A DNA stretch of 29,240 bases from JAVXAG01 sp040307645 (GTDB taxonomy: Bacteria; Bacillota; Clostridia; Peptostreptococcales; Anaerovoracaceae): assembly GCA_040307645.1 (NCBI GenBank), contig JAWRJF010000093.1, positions 1 to 29,240 of the forward strand. The letters run 5' to 3'. The translations under genes and the position numbers were made by a program. Shown one piece after another: positions 15,275 through 23,249 of the stretch. Below the pieces are notes generated by a model. That model saw only the letters and a list, made by a program, of their open reading frames with translations. It was not told the origin of the DNA and made no database searches. The stretch's first letter is position 1, and each line of letters opens with the position of its first letter.

Positions 15275-15277
15275 CTA

Positions 15278-16480
15278 TTATTTTAAGTCTCTTACAATAT
15301 TAAGAGTATCTCTAGCAATCATCAATTCTTCATTAGTTGGGATCAATAATATCTTTACTCTTGAATCTTCAGCTGAGATAATAGTCTCCTTACCTCTTAC
15401 CTTATTCTTTACAAGGTCAAGTTTAATTCCCAGGTTTCCTAATTCGTTACAGATAACGTCTCTCATTGCAACGTCATTTTCACCAACGCCTGCTGTAAAT
15501 ATAATAGCATCAACGCCATTCATTTCAGCAATGTAAGCTCCAATATAGAATCTTACTTTATGTGCAAAGACTTTTAGTGCAAGAGCTGCTCTTTCATTTC
15601 CTTCAGCAACAGCTTCTTCAAGGTCTCTAAAGTCACTTGATACACCGGAGATACCAAGAACTCCTGATTTTTTATTTAAAATTTCATTAGCAACACCCTG
15701 TGGAAGGTTTTCTTTTTGTCTGATGTAAGTAACAATTGCCGGGTCAATATCACCTGAACGAGTTCCCATTACAAGACCTTCAAGCGGTGTGAATCCCATT
15801 GATGTATCGATACATTTACCTCTCTTTATTGCAGAAACCGATGCACCATTACCAAGATGACATGTGATTAATTTTAAATCCATTAAGTTTACATTTAAAA
15901 TTTCTGCTGCTCTCTGAGAAACATATTTATGTGAAGTTCCGTGGAATCCATATCTTCTTACACCGTATTTAGTGTAGTATTCATATGGAAGTGCATAAAT
16001 ATATGATTCAGGTGGCATTGTCTGATGGAATGCAGTATCAAATACTGCAACCATTGGAGTATTTGGCATTAATTCCTTACATGCAGAAATCCCTAATAGG
16101 TTTGGTGGATTATGAAGAGGAGCTAAATCTATACACTCTTCTAAAGCTTTTATTACATCATCAGTAATTAGTACAGATGATGAATATTTTTCGCCTGCAT
16201 GTACAACTCTATGACCTACTGCACCAATTTCATCCATTGACTTAACAACACCGTGTTCAGGGTCTTGAACAGCTGCAAGTACCTGTGCAATTGCATCTTT
16301 ATGATCCTTCATTGGAACCTGGTTTTTTATCTTATCCATTCCAATTTTTTCATGGCCAATTAGTGAACCTTCCATTCCAATTCTTTCGACTAAACCTTTT
16401 GCTAACAATAGTTCATTTTTCATATCAAGAACTTGATATTTCAATGAAGAACTACCACAGTTAATTACTAAAATTTTCAT
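15278..16480 (-). CDS. ackA: Acetate kinase
   Basis: AckA interconverts acetyl phosphate + ADP and acetate + ATP, the energy-yielding step of acetate fermentation. All key residues are present in the 400-residue protein: N7 (INCGSSSLKY), R91 (GHRVVHAG), D148 (VFDTAFHQT), H180 (YGFHGTSHKYVS), HLGNGAS (208-214), R241 (MGTRSGDIDP), FTAGVGEN (328-335) and E384. ATG 16480 follows GGAGG. It has its own promoter whose -35 overlaps the end of tmcAL. No pta is adjacent. Confidence 0.98.
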   Translation of the reverse strand: MKILVINCGSSSLKYQVLDMKNELLLAKGLVERIGMEGSLIGHEKIGMDKIKNQVPMKDHKDAIAQVLAAVQDPEHGVVKSMDEIGAVGHRVVHAGEKYSSSVLITDDVIKALEECIDLAPLHNPPNLLGISACKELMPNTPMVAVFDTAFHQTMPPESYIYALPYEYYTKYGVRRYGFHGTSHKYVSQRAAEILNVNLMDLKLITCHLGNGASVSAIKRGKCIDTSMGFTPLEGLVMGTRSGDIDPAIVTYIRQKENLPQGVANEILNKKSGVLGISGVSSDFRDLEEAVAEGNERAALALKVFAHKVRFYIGAYIAEMNGVDAIIFTAGVGENDVAMRDVICNELGNLGIKLDLVKNKVRGKETIISAEDSRVKILLIPTNEELMIARDTLNIVRDLK

Positions 16481-16525
16481 TGTATATCCTCCAATTATTA
16501 TAATAACTAAAAATTCAACTACAAC

Positions 16526-16554
16526 ATTATATACATAAATCCTTTATTTTTCAA
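16526..16554 (-). promoter_or_regulatory. SigA-type promoter of ackA
   Basis: On the minus strand: -35 TTGAAA (16554-16549, within the last codons and stop region of tmcAL), 17-base spacer, perfect -10 TATAAT (16531-16526). No catabolite-responsive element is obvious nearby. Confidence 0.8.
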
Positions 16555-17677
16555 GTGGTTTACCTAAATTAAGGTAAGGTTTTACAACAAAGTCCGAATA
16601 TTTATAAAGATTTCTTTCTGCAATAAGATTATACATATCCCCTGCTAATACATCATAATTAATGGTTTCCATTAATTCTTCATGTCCATAAACATCTTTA
16701 TTTATATTAGTAATAATAGGAATTTTTGCCATTTCATTTTTTTTAACATTTTTTAAAAAATCGGCGCCATTTTTATTAAAAGCTAAAATTCTAATATACC
16801 CATTTTCATTTCTAATAGATTCTTCCGTAATTCCAAGTAAAATTTGTGTCAAAAATCTTGAAATCCTAGTATAAGTATAAACCTTAGATTTTACAGCATT
16901 GATTAATTCTTCTATACTACTACAATATCTTATTTCTTTTTTTATTTTATTACCTAACCCTTGTCCTGAAGATATTATACCCTCTAGATAATCTCCATTA
17001 CTTTGCAAAATCTTTGAGGTAACCAGTTTAAAATAATTGTCTTCTATTAATTTAAGATGAGAATCTTTTTCATTTATCATCTTCTCTCGTATTTTAGTGG
17101 CAGTTTCATGATAGCCATCTCCTGATCTTTTTATTGTCATAGGCCTAAGGTTTTTAATATTTTTTAGGTACTCTATGGCTAAAATATTATTTGGCTCTTT
17201 CAAAATTTCTTTTTCATCTGCCGACAAAAGGTCTTCAACCGCAATAACTCGTGCTCTTGGGTATGAAAGCCCTTTTTTTGTTAAATCCTGTATCTTTTCA
17301 TGTATAGAAACATCTTGAGTTTTCAAAACATTAGCTATACGAGAAAGAGCTTCAATATCACCACATTCACTTCCAAAAGAAATATAGTCGATGGACCCGA
17401 AACCCTCCAGAACCTTAACAGCCCCTTTTGCGAAGTATTCTGCGCTGTTACAGGCATATATTGTGGGAATCTCAACTACCAGATCAACCCCTTGCTTTAC
17501 AGCCATTTCAGCCCTTTTCCACTTATCATAGACAGCGGGCATACCTCTTTGCACAAAGTTACCACTAATTGCAGCCACTACAACATCAGCCCCAGTAATT
17601 TCACGGGACTTTTCTATCTGATATTTATGTCCATTATGAAATGGATTGTACTCTGCTACTATTCCTATACTTTTCAT
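16544..17677 (-). CDS. tmcAL: tRNA(Met) cytidine acetate ligase TmcAL (YlbM family)
   Basis: TmcAL makes N4-acetylcytidine at the wobble position of elongator tRNA-Met from acetate and ATP through an acetyl-adenylate. The 377-residue protein has the N-terminal nucleotidyltransferase fold with HIGH-type motif HNGH (14-17) in AEYNPFHNGHKYQ, then AISGNFVQRG and SFGSECGD, typical of YlbM. The conserved N-terminus MKSIGIVAEYNPFHNGH fixes the start at 17677. There is no Shine-Dalgarno: upstream bases are TATGATAAACAT, and a -10 box ends 6 bases before the ATG, so the mRNA is probably leaderless. ackA follows directly; both enzymes handle acetate. Confidence 0.93.
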   Translation of the reverse strand: MKSIGIVAEYNPFHNGHKYQIEKSREITGADVVVAAISGNFVQRGMPAVYDKWKRAEMAVKQGVDLVVEIPTIYACNSAEYFAKGAVKVLEGFGSIDYISFGSECGDIEALSRIANVLKTQDVSIHEKIQDLTKKGLSYPRARVIAVEDLLSADEKEILKEPNNILAIEYLKNIKNLRPMTIKRSGDGYHETATKIREKMINEKDSHLKLIEDNYFKLVTSKILQSNGDYLEGIISSGQGLGNKIKKEIRYCSSIEELINAVKSKVYTYTRISRFLTQILLGITEESIRNENGYIRILAFNKNGADFLKNVKKNEMAKIPIITNINKDVYGHEELMETINYDVLAGDMYNLIAERNLYKYSDFVVKPYLNLGKPLEK

Positions 17678-17683
17678 ATGTTT

Positions 17684-17711
17684 ATCATACCATAAAATTC
17701 GCGTGTATCAA
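17684..17711 (-). promoter_or_regulatory. Promoter of tmcAL predicting a leaderless transcript
   Basis: On the minus strand: -35 TTGATA (17711-17706), 16-base spacer, -10 TATGAT (17689-17684), then only six bases (AAACAT) before the ATG at 17677. With the usual 6-7 base distance, the transcription start falls on the A of the start codon. Confidence 0.65.
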
Positions 17712-17721
17712 AGATAAGTAT

Positions 17722-18630
17722 TTATAATATAAAACTACTGATTGAAAATGTTATAATTGCAGCTATAACTCCATGAATTAGTTTTATTTTAAATATTTGA
17801 AAAAGCGTTATATCGCAATCCTTTAACATACTTATAGACTGGCCCATTACGGATAAACCGCCAAAAGTCACAATAAATGATGCTAGTGTCATTTTAATTA
17901 TTACAGGAACCGATATTATGCCAATTGCGTTACAGCCCACTGTCATCTCTAAAACTCCTTTTATTAGAGCATAGACTGCCGGACTTTTTATTATACTTAA
18001 AAGACCCGAAAACTGTATTAAATCGGTTAAAATCATAAATATTATAATATAGGCTAAAATTATTGCCATTGACTTAAAACTATCTAGTATGGCATCTGTA
18101 AAAATACTATAGTAAGAATCCTTTTGAATAAGCGGCCCTTTCCTTACTTTTTCACCTTTAGATTTCATACTGCCATGAAAAAGTCCGTTTATCAATGCAC
18201 TTAAATAGTGACTTAGTGCCAATATTAAACCACATTTATACGATCCTAGAAATTCAACACCTACTGCACCTACTAAAAATGCAGGGCCCGTAACCATAGA
18301 ATAACTCAAAATACGTAAAGTTTCATCTTTATTTATTATACCCTCTCTATAATAATCCCCCACTACCATGGCACCCATAGGGTATCCTGATAAAACCGCC
18401 ATTATAAATGGATATATTCTAGGTGAGATTTTCCTTACTATACCCGTACTTTTTAAAAAATTTGCAAAGATAAAAAAAGGAAGAAGCATTGGTACAATAG
18501 AATTAAGCCATAGCAAAATTCCCGTCTTTGATGCAGCGGCAGTAACCTCAGGAAACAACACCATTGCAGCACAAAAACCAATAGCTGTTCCTATTATTAT
18601 TTTATTTTTCCCAAAAAACATAAAACCCAT
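17722..18630 (-). CDS. ylbJ: Sporulation integral membrane protein YlbJ
   Basis: YlbJ homologues are polytopic membrane proteins of the nucleoside-recognition/GATE group, made in the mother cell and needed for proper spores. The 302-residue protein has about eight hydrophobic segments and the signature SGYPMGAMVVGDYYREG (81-97), with MVTGPAFLVGAVG (112-124) as a second conserved block. The start is uncertain: ATG 18630 and ATG 18621 are both in frame, neither has a Shine-Dalgarno, and both lie in the distal arm of a 12-bp inverted repeat (18620-18662). Order coaD - coiled-coil protein - ylbJ - tmcAL - ackA is common in Clostridia. Confidence 0.85.
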   Translation of the reverse strand: MGFMFFGKNKIIIGTAIGFCAAMVLFPEVTAAASKTGILLWLNSIVPMLLPFFIFANFLKSTGIVRKISPRIYPFIMAVLSGYPMGAMVVGDYYREGIINKDETLRILSYSMVTGPAFLVGAVGVEFLGSYKCGLILALSHYLSALINGLFHGSMKSKGEKVRKGPLIQKDSYYSIFTDAILDSFKSMAIILAYIIIFMILTDLIQFSGLLSIIKSPAVYALIKGVLEMTVGCNAIGIISVPVIIKMTLASFIVTFGGLSVMGQSISMLKDCDITLFQIFKIKLIHGVIAAIITFSISSFIL

Positions 18631-18662
18631 AATAGAAGATATTCTTATACTATGGGTTTTAT
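18620..18662 (-). repeat. 12-bp inverted repeat covering the ylbJ start (possible terminator)
   Basis: ATAAAACCCATA (18620-18631) is a perfect inverted repeat of TATGGGTTTTAT (18651-18662), with a 19-base spacer. On the minus strand the distal arm contains both candidate ylbJ start codons and is followed by GTTTTTT, so the hairpin also resembles an AT-rich terminator for the upstream coiled-coil gene, whose stop is at 18698. Confidence 0.6.
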
Positions 18663-18697
18663 GTATACAATTATTTATATTTTAAATTATATATATT

Positions 18698-19231
18698 CTA
18701 TTCTTCGTCTTCACCATTTTGTGTTTTAAAGGCAAGATCTTTAATTTCCTCACGATTAGTAGCTAATACTTGATTAATTCCATTAAAAGTATTCTCTAAA
18801 TTACTATACATTTCACCAAAGTACTTTAGGTTCATATCTTCCATCTTTGACTGCATATCAAATAACATCTTATCTACATAATCGTAGGTTCTCATTTTTA
18901 AAACCCTTGCATGTTCCTCAGCATTTTTTACAATCTGTTCTCCAAGTTTTTGGGCTTTTAGGGTTATATCGTCTGATTCAACAAGATACTCTGCTTGTTT
19001 TTTTGCTTCAACAATTATTTTTTCATATTCTGCCTTGGCTTCTCCCAAAATTCTATCCTTTTCGTCCTTAACCCATCTAGCCTGCTGAACATCATCTGGT
19101 AAGCTTAACCTTATTTCTCTGACGATTTCTAGTAAATCATTGGCATCCACCATAATTTTACCGGTCAGCGGTAATCCTGGTGCAGTATCCACAATATCTT
19201 CGATTTCTTCGAGCAAATCTAATACACTCAT
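18698..19231 (-). CDS. Conserved coiled-coil protein, function unknown
   Basis: The 177-residue soluble protein is rich in Glu, Lys and Ala. Residues about 45-115 form a predicted coiled coil (RWVKDEKDRILGEAKAEYEK, EAKKQAEYLVES), flanked by an N-terminal helical segment (MSVLDLLEEIEDIVDTAPG) and an acidic C-terminus. Homologues next to coaD in Clostridia are often labelled ATPase or H+-ATPase subunit H, apparently only because of coiled-coil similarity; no Walker motif is present. DivIVA-like or septum-associated scaffolding is conceivable but not shown. GGAGGG precedes ATG 19231, and it starts 12 bases after coaD, so co-transcription is likely. Confidence 0.8.
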   Translation of the reverse strand: MSVLDLLEEIEDIVDTAPGLPLTGKIMVDANDLLEIVREIRLSLPDDVQQARWVKDEKDRILGEAKAEYEKIIVEAKKQAEYLVESDDITLKAQKLGEQIVKNAEEHARVLKMRTYDYVDKMLFDMQSKMEDMNLKYFGEMYSNLENTFNGINQVLATNREEIKDLAFKTQNGEDEE

Positions 19232-19243
19232 AATACCCTCCGT

Positions 19244-19729
19244 TTATTTCATATATTTTTCTTTTATTCTCTCTAAAATTGTCTCAGGCACAAGGCCTTT
19301 AACACATCCATTTAGAGATACAACTTCTTTAATCATGCTTGAACTGATAAAAGAATACCTAGGGCTTGTCATTAGGAATACCGATTCTATACCTTCGTTA
19401 AAAAGCCTGGCATTCATCTGTGCCATTTGGATTTCATATTCAAAGTCTGTGGTTGCTCTCAATCCTCTAACCACAACATTGAAATTATTCTTATTAACAT
19501 AGTCAGCAAGAAGACCTTCAAAACAGTCTACTTTTACATTTCCTAAATCCTGTATTACTTCCTCTATCATTTTTTTTCGTTCATTAACAGTAAATAGAGG
19601 CTCTTTAGCCGGATTTACTATAACGCCTACAATTACTTCATCAAACATTTTCGAAGACCTTGTTATAATATCAAGATGTCCATTTGTCATTGGGTCAAAT
19701 GATCCTGAGTATAGTGCTTTTATTGTCAT
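19244..19729 (-). CDS. coaD: Phosphopantetheine adenylyltransferase
   Basis: CoaD transfers AMP to 4'-phosphopantetheine, the penultimate step in coenzyme A synthesis. The 161-residue protein shows the family landmarks YSGSFDPMTNGHLDI (T/HxGH motif at 15-18), the RGLRATTDFEYE block (88-99) and the ISSSMIKEV segment (128-136). Length is standard. ATG 19729 follows GGAGG by 6 bases. Pairing with rsmD upstream is near universal in Firmicutes. Confidence 0.97.
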   Translation of the reverse strand: MTIKALYSGSFDPMTNGHLDIITRSSKMFDEVIVGVIVNPAKEPLFTVNERKKMIEEVIQDLGNVKVDCFEGLLADYVNKNNFNVVVRGLRATTDFEYEIQMAQMNARLFNEGIESVFLMTSPRYSFISSSMIKEVVSLNGCVKGLVPETILERIKEKYMK

Positions 19730-19780
19730 CTGTAACCTCCAATAGTATAAATGTATTCTATCACATTAACTTTGTATTTT

Positions 19781-20317
19781 TCAACCATATATACTAATTA
19801 CTATAGTACCATATTTTTTTTCTTTTATCTTTTCAAATCCACATATTTCATCGGGCATTATATCTTTAGCACCGTGTTCAGCTATAATTATTCCTTCTTC
19901 TGCTAGAAGATCTAATTCTCTAATCTGACTAAAACAATCTTCATACAAACCTGCTTTGTATGGTGGATCTAAGAAAAAGATGTCTATCTTATCTGTAATC
20001 CTGCTTAATGTTCTTGAATAATCACCAACTAATATTCTAGAAACATCTGAAGCTTTACATATTTCAATGTTTTCTCTTATTAATCCAATACTTTCGTTAG
20101 ACGAGTCACAAAAGTAACATTTTTCAGCTCCTCTTGATATTGCCTCAAGACCTAAGTTGCCAGTACCTGCAAAAAGGTCAACACATATTGCTTCAGGAAC
20201 ATTACCTGCTATTATATTAAAAATTGCTTCTTTTACCTTGTCAGAAGTAGGTCTAATATTGTTATTAATAGGGCTTTCAAGTTTTCGCCCTTTAAAATCT
20301 CCCGCTATTATTCTCAT
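19781..20317 (-). CDS. rsmD: 16S rRNA (guanine966-N2)-methyltransferase RsmD
   Basis: RsmD methylates G966 of 16S rRNA in the assembled 30S subunit. The 178-residue protein has the N-terminal MRIIAGDFKGRKL and IRPTSDKVKEAIFNI blocks, the SAM-binding DLFAGTGNLGLEA (47-59) and the catalytic DPPY (117-120). ATG 20317 follows GGAGAG. coaD begins 51 bases downstream. The gene appears to lead the rsmD-coaD-coiled-coil transcript. Confidence 0.97.
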   Translation of the reverse strand: MRIIAGDFKGRKLESPINNNIRPTSDKVKEAIFNIIAGNVPEAICVDLFAGTGNLGLEAISRGAEKCYFCDSSNESIGLIRENIEICKASDVSRILVGDYSRTLSRITDKIDIFFLDPPYKAGLYEDCFSQIRELDLLAEEGIIIAEHGAKDIMPDEICGFEKIKEKKYGTIVISIYG

Positions 20318-20349
20318 TATTCTCTCCTATTTTATTTACAATGATAAAT

Positions 20350-20378
20350 ATTATATAACAAAGAGCAAAATATTTCCA
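20350..20378 (-). promoter_or_regulatory. Possible promoter of rsmD-coaD
   Basis: On the minus strand: perfect -10 TATAAT (20355-20350), 17-base spacer and a weak -35 TGGAAA (20378-20373), just past the terminator of the spore-protein gene. Confidence 0.45.
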
Positions 20379-20379
20379 C

Positions 20380-20419
20380 AAAAATGTGAAGAGGTAGTCT
20401 ATGATTAGACTACCTCTTC
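20380..20419 (-). terminator. Rho-independent terminator after the spore protein gene
   Basis: GAAGAGGTAGTCT (20388-20400), a six-base loop and AGACTACCTCTTC (20407-20419) make a perfect 13-bp stem. On the minus strand five T follow a few bases later (20384-20380). It lies 17 bases after the stop of the gene. Confidence 0.82.
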
Positions 20420-20436
20420 TGTTTATACAATTTTTA

Positions 20437-20637
20437 TTATTTTCCAGCTAACTGCTGTTCAGCCATTTCTACAAGCTTTTTAGTCATATATCCGCCAACA
20501 TAACCATTTTGTCTTGCAGTTAAATTTCCCTTATCAGCCTGCTCGTAATTTGAAAGGCCTAATTCGTTTGCAACCTCAGTCTTTAAGCTGTTAAGACCGT
20601 TCTTTGCATCTACTTTCATTTTCTGTTGTAATGTCAT
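20437..20637 (-). CDS. Alpha/beta-type small acid-soluble spore protein (SASP)
   Basis: SASPs coat forespore DNA, protect it from UV and heat, and are degraded by the GPR protease at germination. The 66-residue product has both hallmark blocks: LKTEVANELGL (18-28), where GPR cleaves near the glutamate, and TARQNGYVGGYMTKKLVEMAEQQL (40-63, with NGYVGG at 44-49). Start ATG 20637 is chosen because AGGAGGTG ends 6 bases upstream; the GTG at 20646 lies inside that site. The region upstream has a CATATTA box resembling a sporulation -10, but the -35 does not fit at the right distance. This is the best single indicator that the organism makes endospores. Confidence 0.95.
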   Translation of the reverse strand: MTLQQKMKVDAKNGLNSLKTEVANELGLSNYEQADKGNLTARQNGYVGGYMTKKLVEMAEQQLAGK

Positions 20638-20728
20638 TTTGTTCACCTCCTATTACGTTATTTAATTTAACCAATAGGAAGATTAATATGTCTTGTAATT
20701 ATTACATGGCTTGGTTTCTTTTGGAAGG

Positions 20729-22774
20729 TTAGAGCTGAAGTCTGATTTCTTCTCCAAACATTTTTTTAATTTTCTTTTTTAAAATTAAATTAGACTTACT
20801 TGAAAGATTAATATCTTCCTTTAATATTAACTCTGCTTCTGTTTTTACCTTTTCTAAAATATTCACATGTCTTACAAGATCCGCAATATGCATCTCCGGC
20901 AAACCATGTTGTCTTGTTCCAAAGATTTCTCCAGGCCCCCTTTGAAGCAAATCTTCTTCCGCAATAATAAAACCACTATTGGTTTTGCACATGGTTTCTA
21001 TTCTTTTTTTAGACAACTTTGATTCAGAATCAGAAATCAAAAAACAGTAAGATTGATCTCCGCCTCTTCCAACTCTACCTCTCAGCTGATGAAGTTGTGC
21101 CAATCCAAACCTTTCACAATTTTCAATAACCATTGTCGTTGCGTTGGGTACGTTTATTCCAACTTCTATTACTACAGTTGAAACTAAAACATCGATATTT
21201 CCAAGAGAAAAAGCCTCCATAATCGTATCCTTTTCTTCTTGTTTCATTGCCCCATGTACTAAAGCAACGTTATATTCTTTAAATTTAACTTTTAACTCTT
21301 CATAAAGTTCTTCCGCTGATTTGGCATTAATTTTATCCGATTCTTCAATTAGAGGAGCTACAACATAAGCCTGTTTATGCTCTTTTAACTGTTTTTTTAC
21401 AAAACTGTATATTTTATTTCTATCCTTCGTGTTTCCACTAACAGTTTTTACTTTTTTTCTTCCTTCAGGCATAGTGTCAATTATAGAAATATCTAAATCT
21501 CCGTAAAGTATTACTGCCAGAGTCCTTGGAATAGGTGTTGCTGTCATAACCAATATATTAGGATTGTTTCCCTTATTAGAAAGCTTCATTCTTTGATTAA
21601 CCCCAAATCTATGCTGCTCATCGGTAATAACAAGGCCAAGATTTTTAAATAACACATTTGGCTCTATTAAAGCATGGGTACCAACTAATATATGTATTTT
21701 ACCAAGTTTTAAATCCTCTATAGTCTTTCTTTTTTCTGCCGCTTTCATGCTACTACAAAGTATTCCAGTTCTTATTCCAAACTTTTCAAAATCGTTTTTT
21801 AGTGATTTAAAATGCTGTTTTGCTAAAAGCTCCGTAGGTGCCATCATAACTGACTGATATCCCTCTTTATGCATCATAAACATCGCTATTTCAGCAATTA
21901 CTGTTTTCCCTGAACCTACATCTCCTTGAACCAGTCTGTTCATTGGCTTAGAAGATAGCAGATCTTTTTTTATACTTTTAAAGGTCTCCTGCTGCCCTTT
22001 TGTTAAAACAAAAGGTAATGATTTAATAAACTCCCCGCCACTGTCCGGATTTTTTAACTGGACTCCTTCATTTACTTCCATATCTTGTTTCTTCATAAAA
22101 AGAAGACCTGTCTCAAGAACTAATAGTTCTTCAAAAATCAGTCTATATTTTCCTTGTAAAATTGATTTTTTTTCTTTGGGGAAATGTATATTATCTATTG
22201 CAAATGAAGGGTCAGCTAGTCTATTACGTTTAACTATATCAGGCGGCAGCCACTCTTTAAGATTCTGGGTCAAAGATCTTATTTGGTGCTGCCACTTTCT
22301 CATCTCCTTCTGACTTATCCCCTCTGTTACCGGATAAACAGGTATTATTGCCCTAACATCATTAGGGTCACCTTTTTTATAGAATTCCGGATGAGCCATC
22401 TGTTTCCTATCTTTATTTTCTGAAACACGTCCATAAAACGAGAATTTTTCTCCAATATTAAAATATCCAACTATATATTTTCCATTAAAAAAGACAACTT
22501 CTATGATATCTGTATCGTCTGTAACTAAAAGTCTTAAAAGATTATTTTTTTTATATGGCGATCCATCATATCTTTTTGATAATATTATTCCTTCTACTAA
22601 ATAGTCATTTCCTATTTCAACTTCTTTTATTAATGTAGTATTTCTTCTATCTTCGTATTTTCTTGGAAAATGGTACAGTAAATCTTCTATAGTTGTTATA
22701 TTTAATCTTTCAAAATTTTTTAATTTTTTTGGTCCAATGCCCTTAAGAGTGTCAATCCTATCATCTAAATTCAT
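20729..22774 (-). CDS. recG: ATP-dependent DNA helicase RecG
   Basis: RecG remodels stalled replication forks and branch-migrates Holliday junctions. The 681-residue protein starts with the wedge/OB region (about 1-150, KGIGPKKLKNFERLNITTIEDLL resembling the usual start). The helicase follows with Walker A GDVGSGKT (284-291), APTELLAKQH, the DEQH box (385-388), TATPIPRT (411-418) and QLRGRVGR motif VI (563-570), and the TRG-type C-terminal block. The ATG at 22774 overlaps the end of the Asp23 gene by 14 bases, with GAGGTAG upstream. fakA (yloV), often located between the Asp23 gene and recG, is absent. Confidence 0.97.
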   Translation of the reverse strand: MNLDDRIDTLKGIGPKKLKNFERLNITTIEDLLYHFPRKYEDRRNTTLIKEVEIGNDYLVEGIILSKRYDGSPYKKNNLLRLLVTDDTDIIEVVFFNGKYIVGYFNIGEKFSFYGRVSENKDRKQMAHPEFYKKGDPNDVRAIIPVYPVTEGISQKEMRKWQHQIRSLTQNLKEWLPPDIVKRNRLADPSFAIDNIHFPKEKKSILQGKYRLIFEELLVLETGLLFMKKQDMEVNEGVQLKNPDSGGEFIKSLPFVLTKGQQETFKSIKKDLLSSKPMNRLVQGDVGSGKTVIAEIAMFMMHKEGYQSVMMAPTELLAKQHFKSLKNDFEKFGIRTGILCSSMKAAEKRKTIEDLKLGKIHILVGTHALIEPNVLFKNLGLVITDEQHRFGVNQRMKLSNKGNNPNILVMTATPIPRTLAVILYGDLDISIIDTMPEGRKKVKTVSGNTKDRNKIYSFVKKQLKEHKQAYVVAPLIEESDKINAKSAEELYEELKVKFKEYNVALVHGAMKQEEKDTIMEAFSLGNIDVLVSTVVIEVGINVPNATTMVIENCERFGLAQLHQLRGRVGRGGDQSYCFLISDSESKLSKKRIETMCKTNSGFIIAEEDLLQRGPGEIFGTRQHGLPEMHIADLVRHVNILEKVKTEAELILKEDINLSSKSNLILKKKIKKMFGEEIRLQL

Positions 22775-23165
22775 TTAATTTAACTACCTCAACATCTCTT
22801 TTTGCTATCTGCTTAGACTTAACACCAACTACTGATATTGTAACTTTATATGGATATTCACCAATAGTGGTTTTAACATTTTGGAAAATATAGTTTGTCA
22901 ATTTATCCGTAATTTCTTTTATACTAGCGCCAAACTTAATAATTACATAAAATTTTAATTCTATGCCTTCCCCAGTTTCTAGGGATTCTATAGTTGACGA
23001 AAAATCTGTTAAGCTAAATTTGTTATCCGTTCCTATTTGCTTGCATTTTTTAGTTGCCGGCCATACTCTGCCTTCACAAAGTTTAAAACTATCCCTAATA
23101 ATCTGTGCAAAAATATTATTAGACACACTTATCTCACCAATAGCATTTTTTCTTTTTAAAAACAT
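22761..23165 (-). CDS. Asp23/Gls24 family envelope-stress protein (YloU-like)
   Basis: The 134-residue protein matches the DUF322/Asp23 family: GEISVSNNIFAQIIRDS near the start, IELKFYVIIKFGASIKEITDKL in the middle and VTISVVGVKS toward the end. Family members are small, membrane-proximal or cytosolic proteins linked to cell-envelope homeostasis; the biochemical activity is not known. Start ATG 23165 is chosen because GGAGGTAG precedes it; an earlier ATG at 23180 lies upstream of that site. The location between rpmB and recG is the usual place of yloU in Firmicutes. The following fakA/yloV gene is missing, and recG overlaps instead. Confidence 0.88.
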   Translation of the reverse strand: MFLKRKNAIGEISVSNNIFAQIIRDSFKLCEGRVWPATKKCKQIGTDNKFSLTDFSSTIESLETGEGIELKFYVIIKFGASIKEITDKLTNYIFQNVKTTIGEYPYKVTISVVGVKSKQIAKRDVEVVKLNEFR

Positions 23166-23249
23166 ACAAACTACCTCCATATTTATTTTATTTTAGCACA
23201 GCAGTCACACTTGTGCCACTATTATCATAAACTATAGAGGGTGTTTTAT

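Noticed and set aside
20650..20728. CATATTA box as a SigG promoter for the spore protein gene
   Set aside because: The only GMATR-like element (CCATG) is 14 bases upstream, too close for a SigG promoter, and the match is partial.
23195..23225. Imperfect inverted repeat (AGTCACACTTGTGCCACT) between the Asp23 gene and the small gene
   Set aside because: Only four contiguous central pairs plus a bulged flank; too weak to call an operator.
23226..23234. CATAAACTA resembling a SigK/SigE -10 upstream of the small plus-strand gene
   Set aside because: A start about 6 bases downstream would cut off the AGAGGGTG ribosome site, and no convincing -35 element is present.
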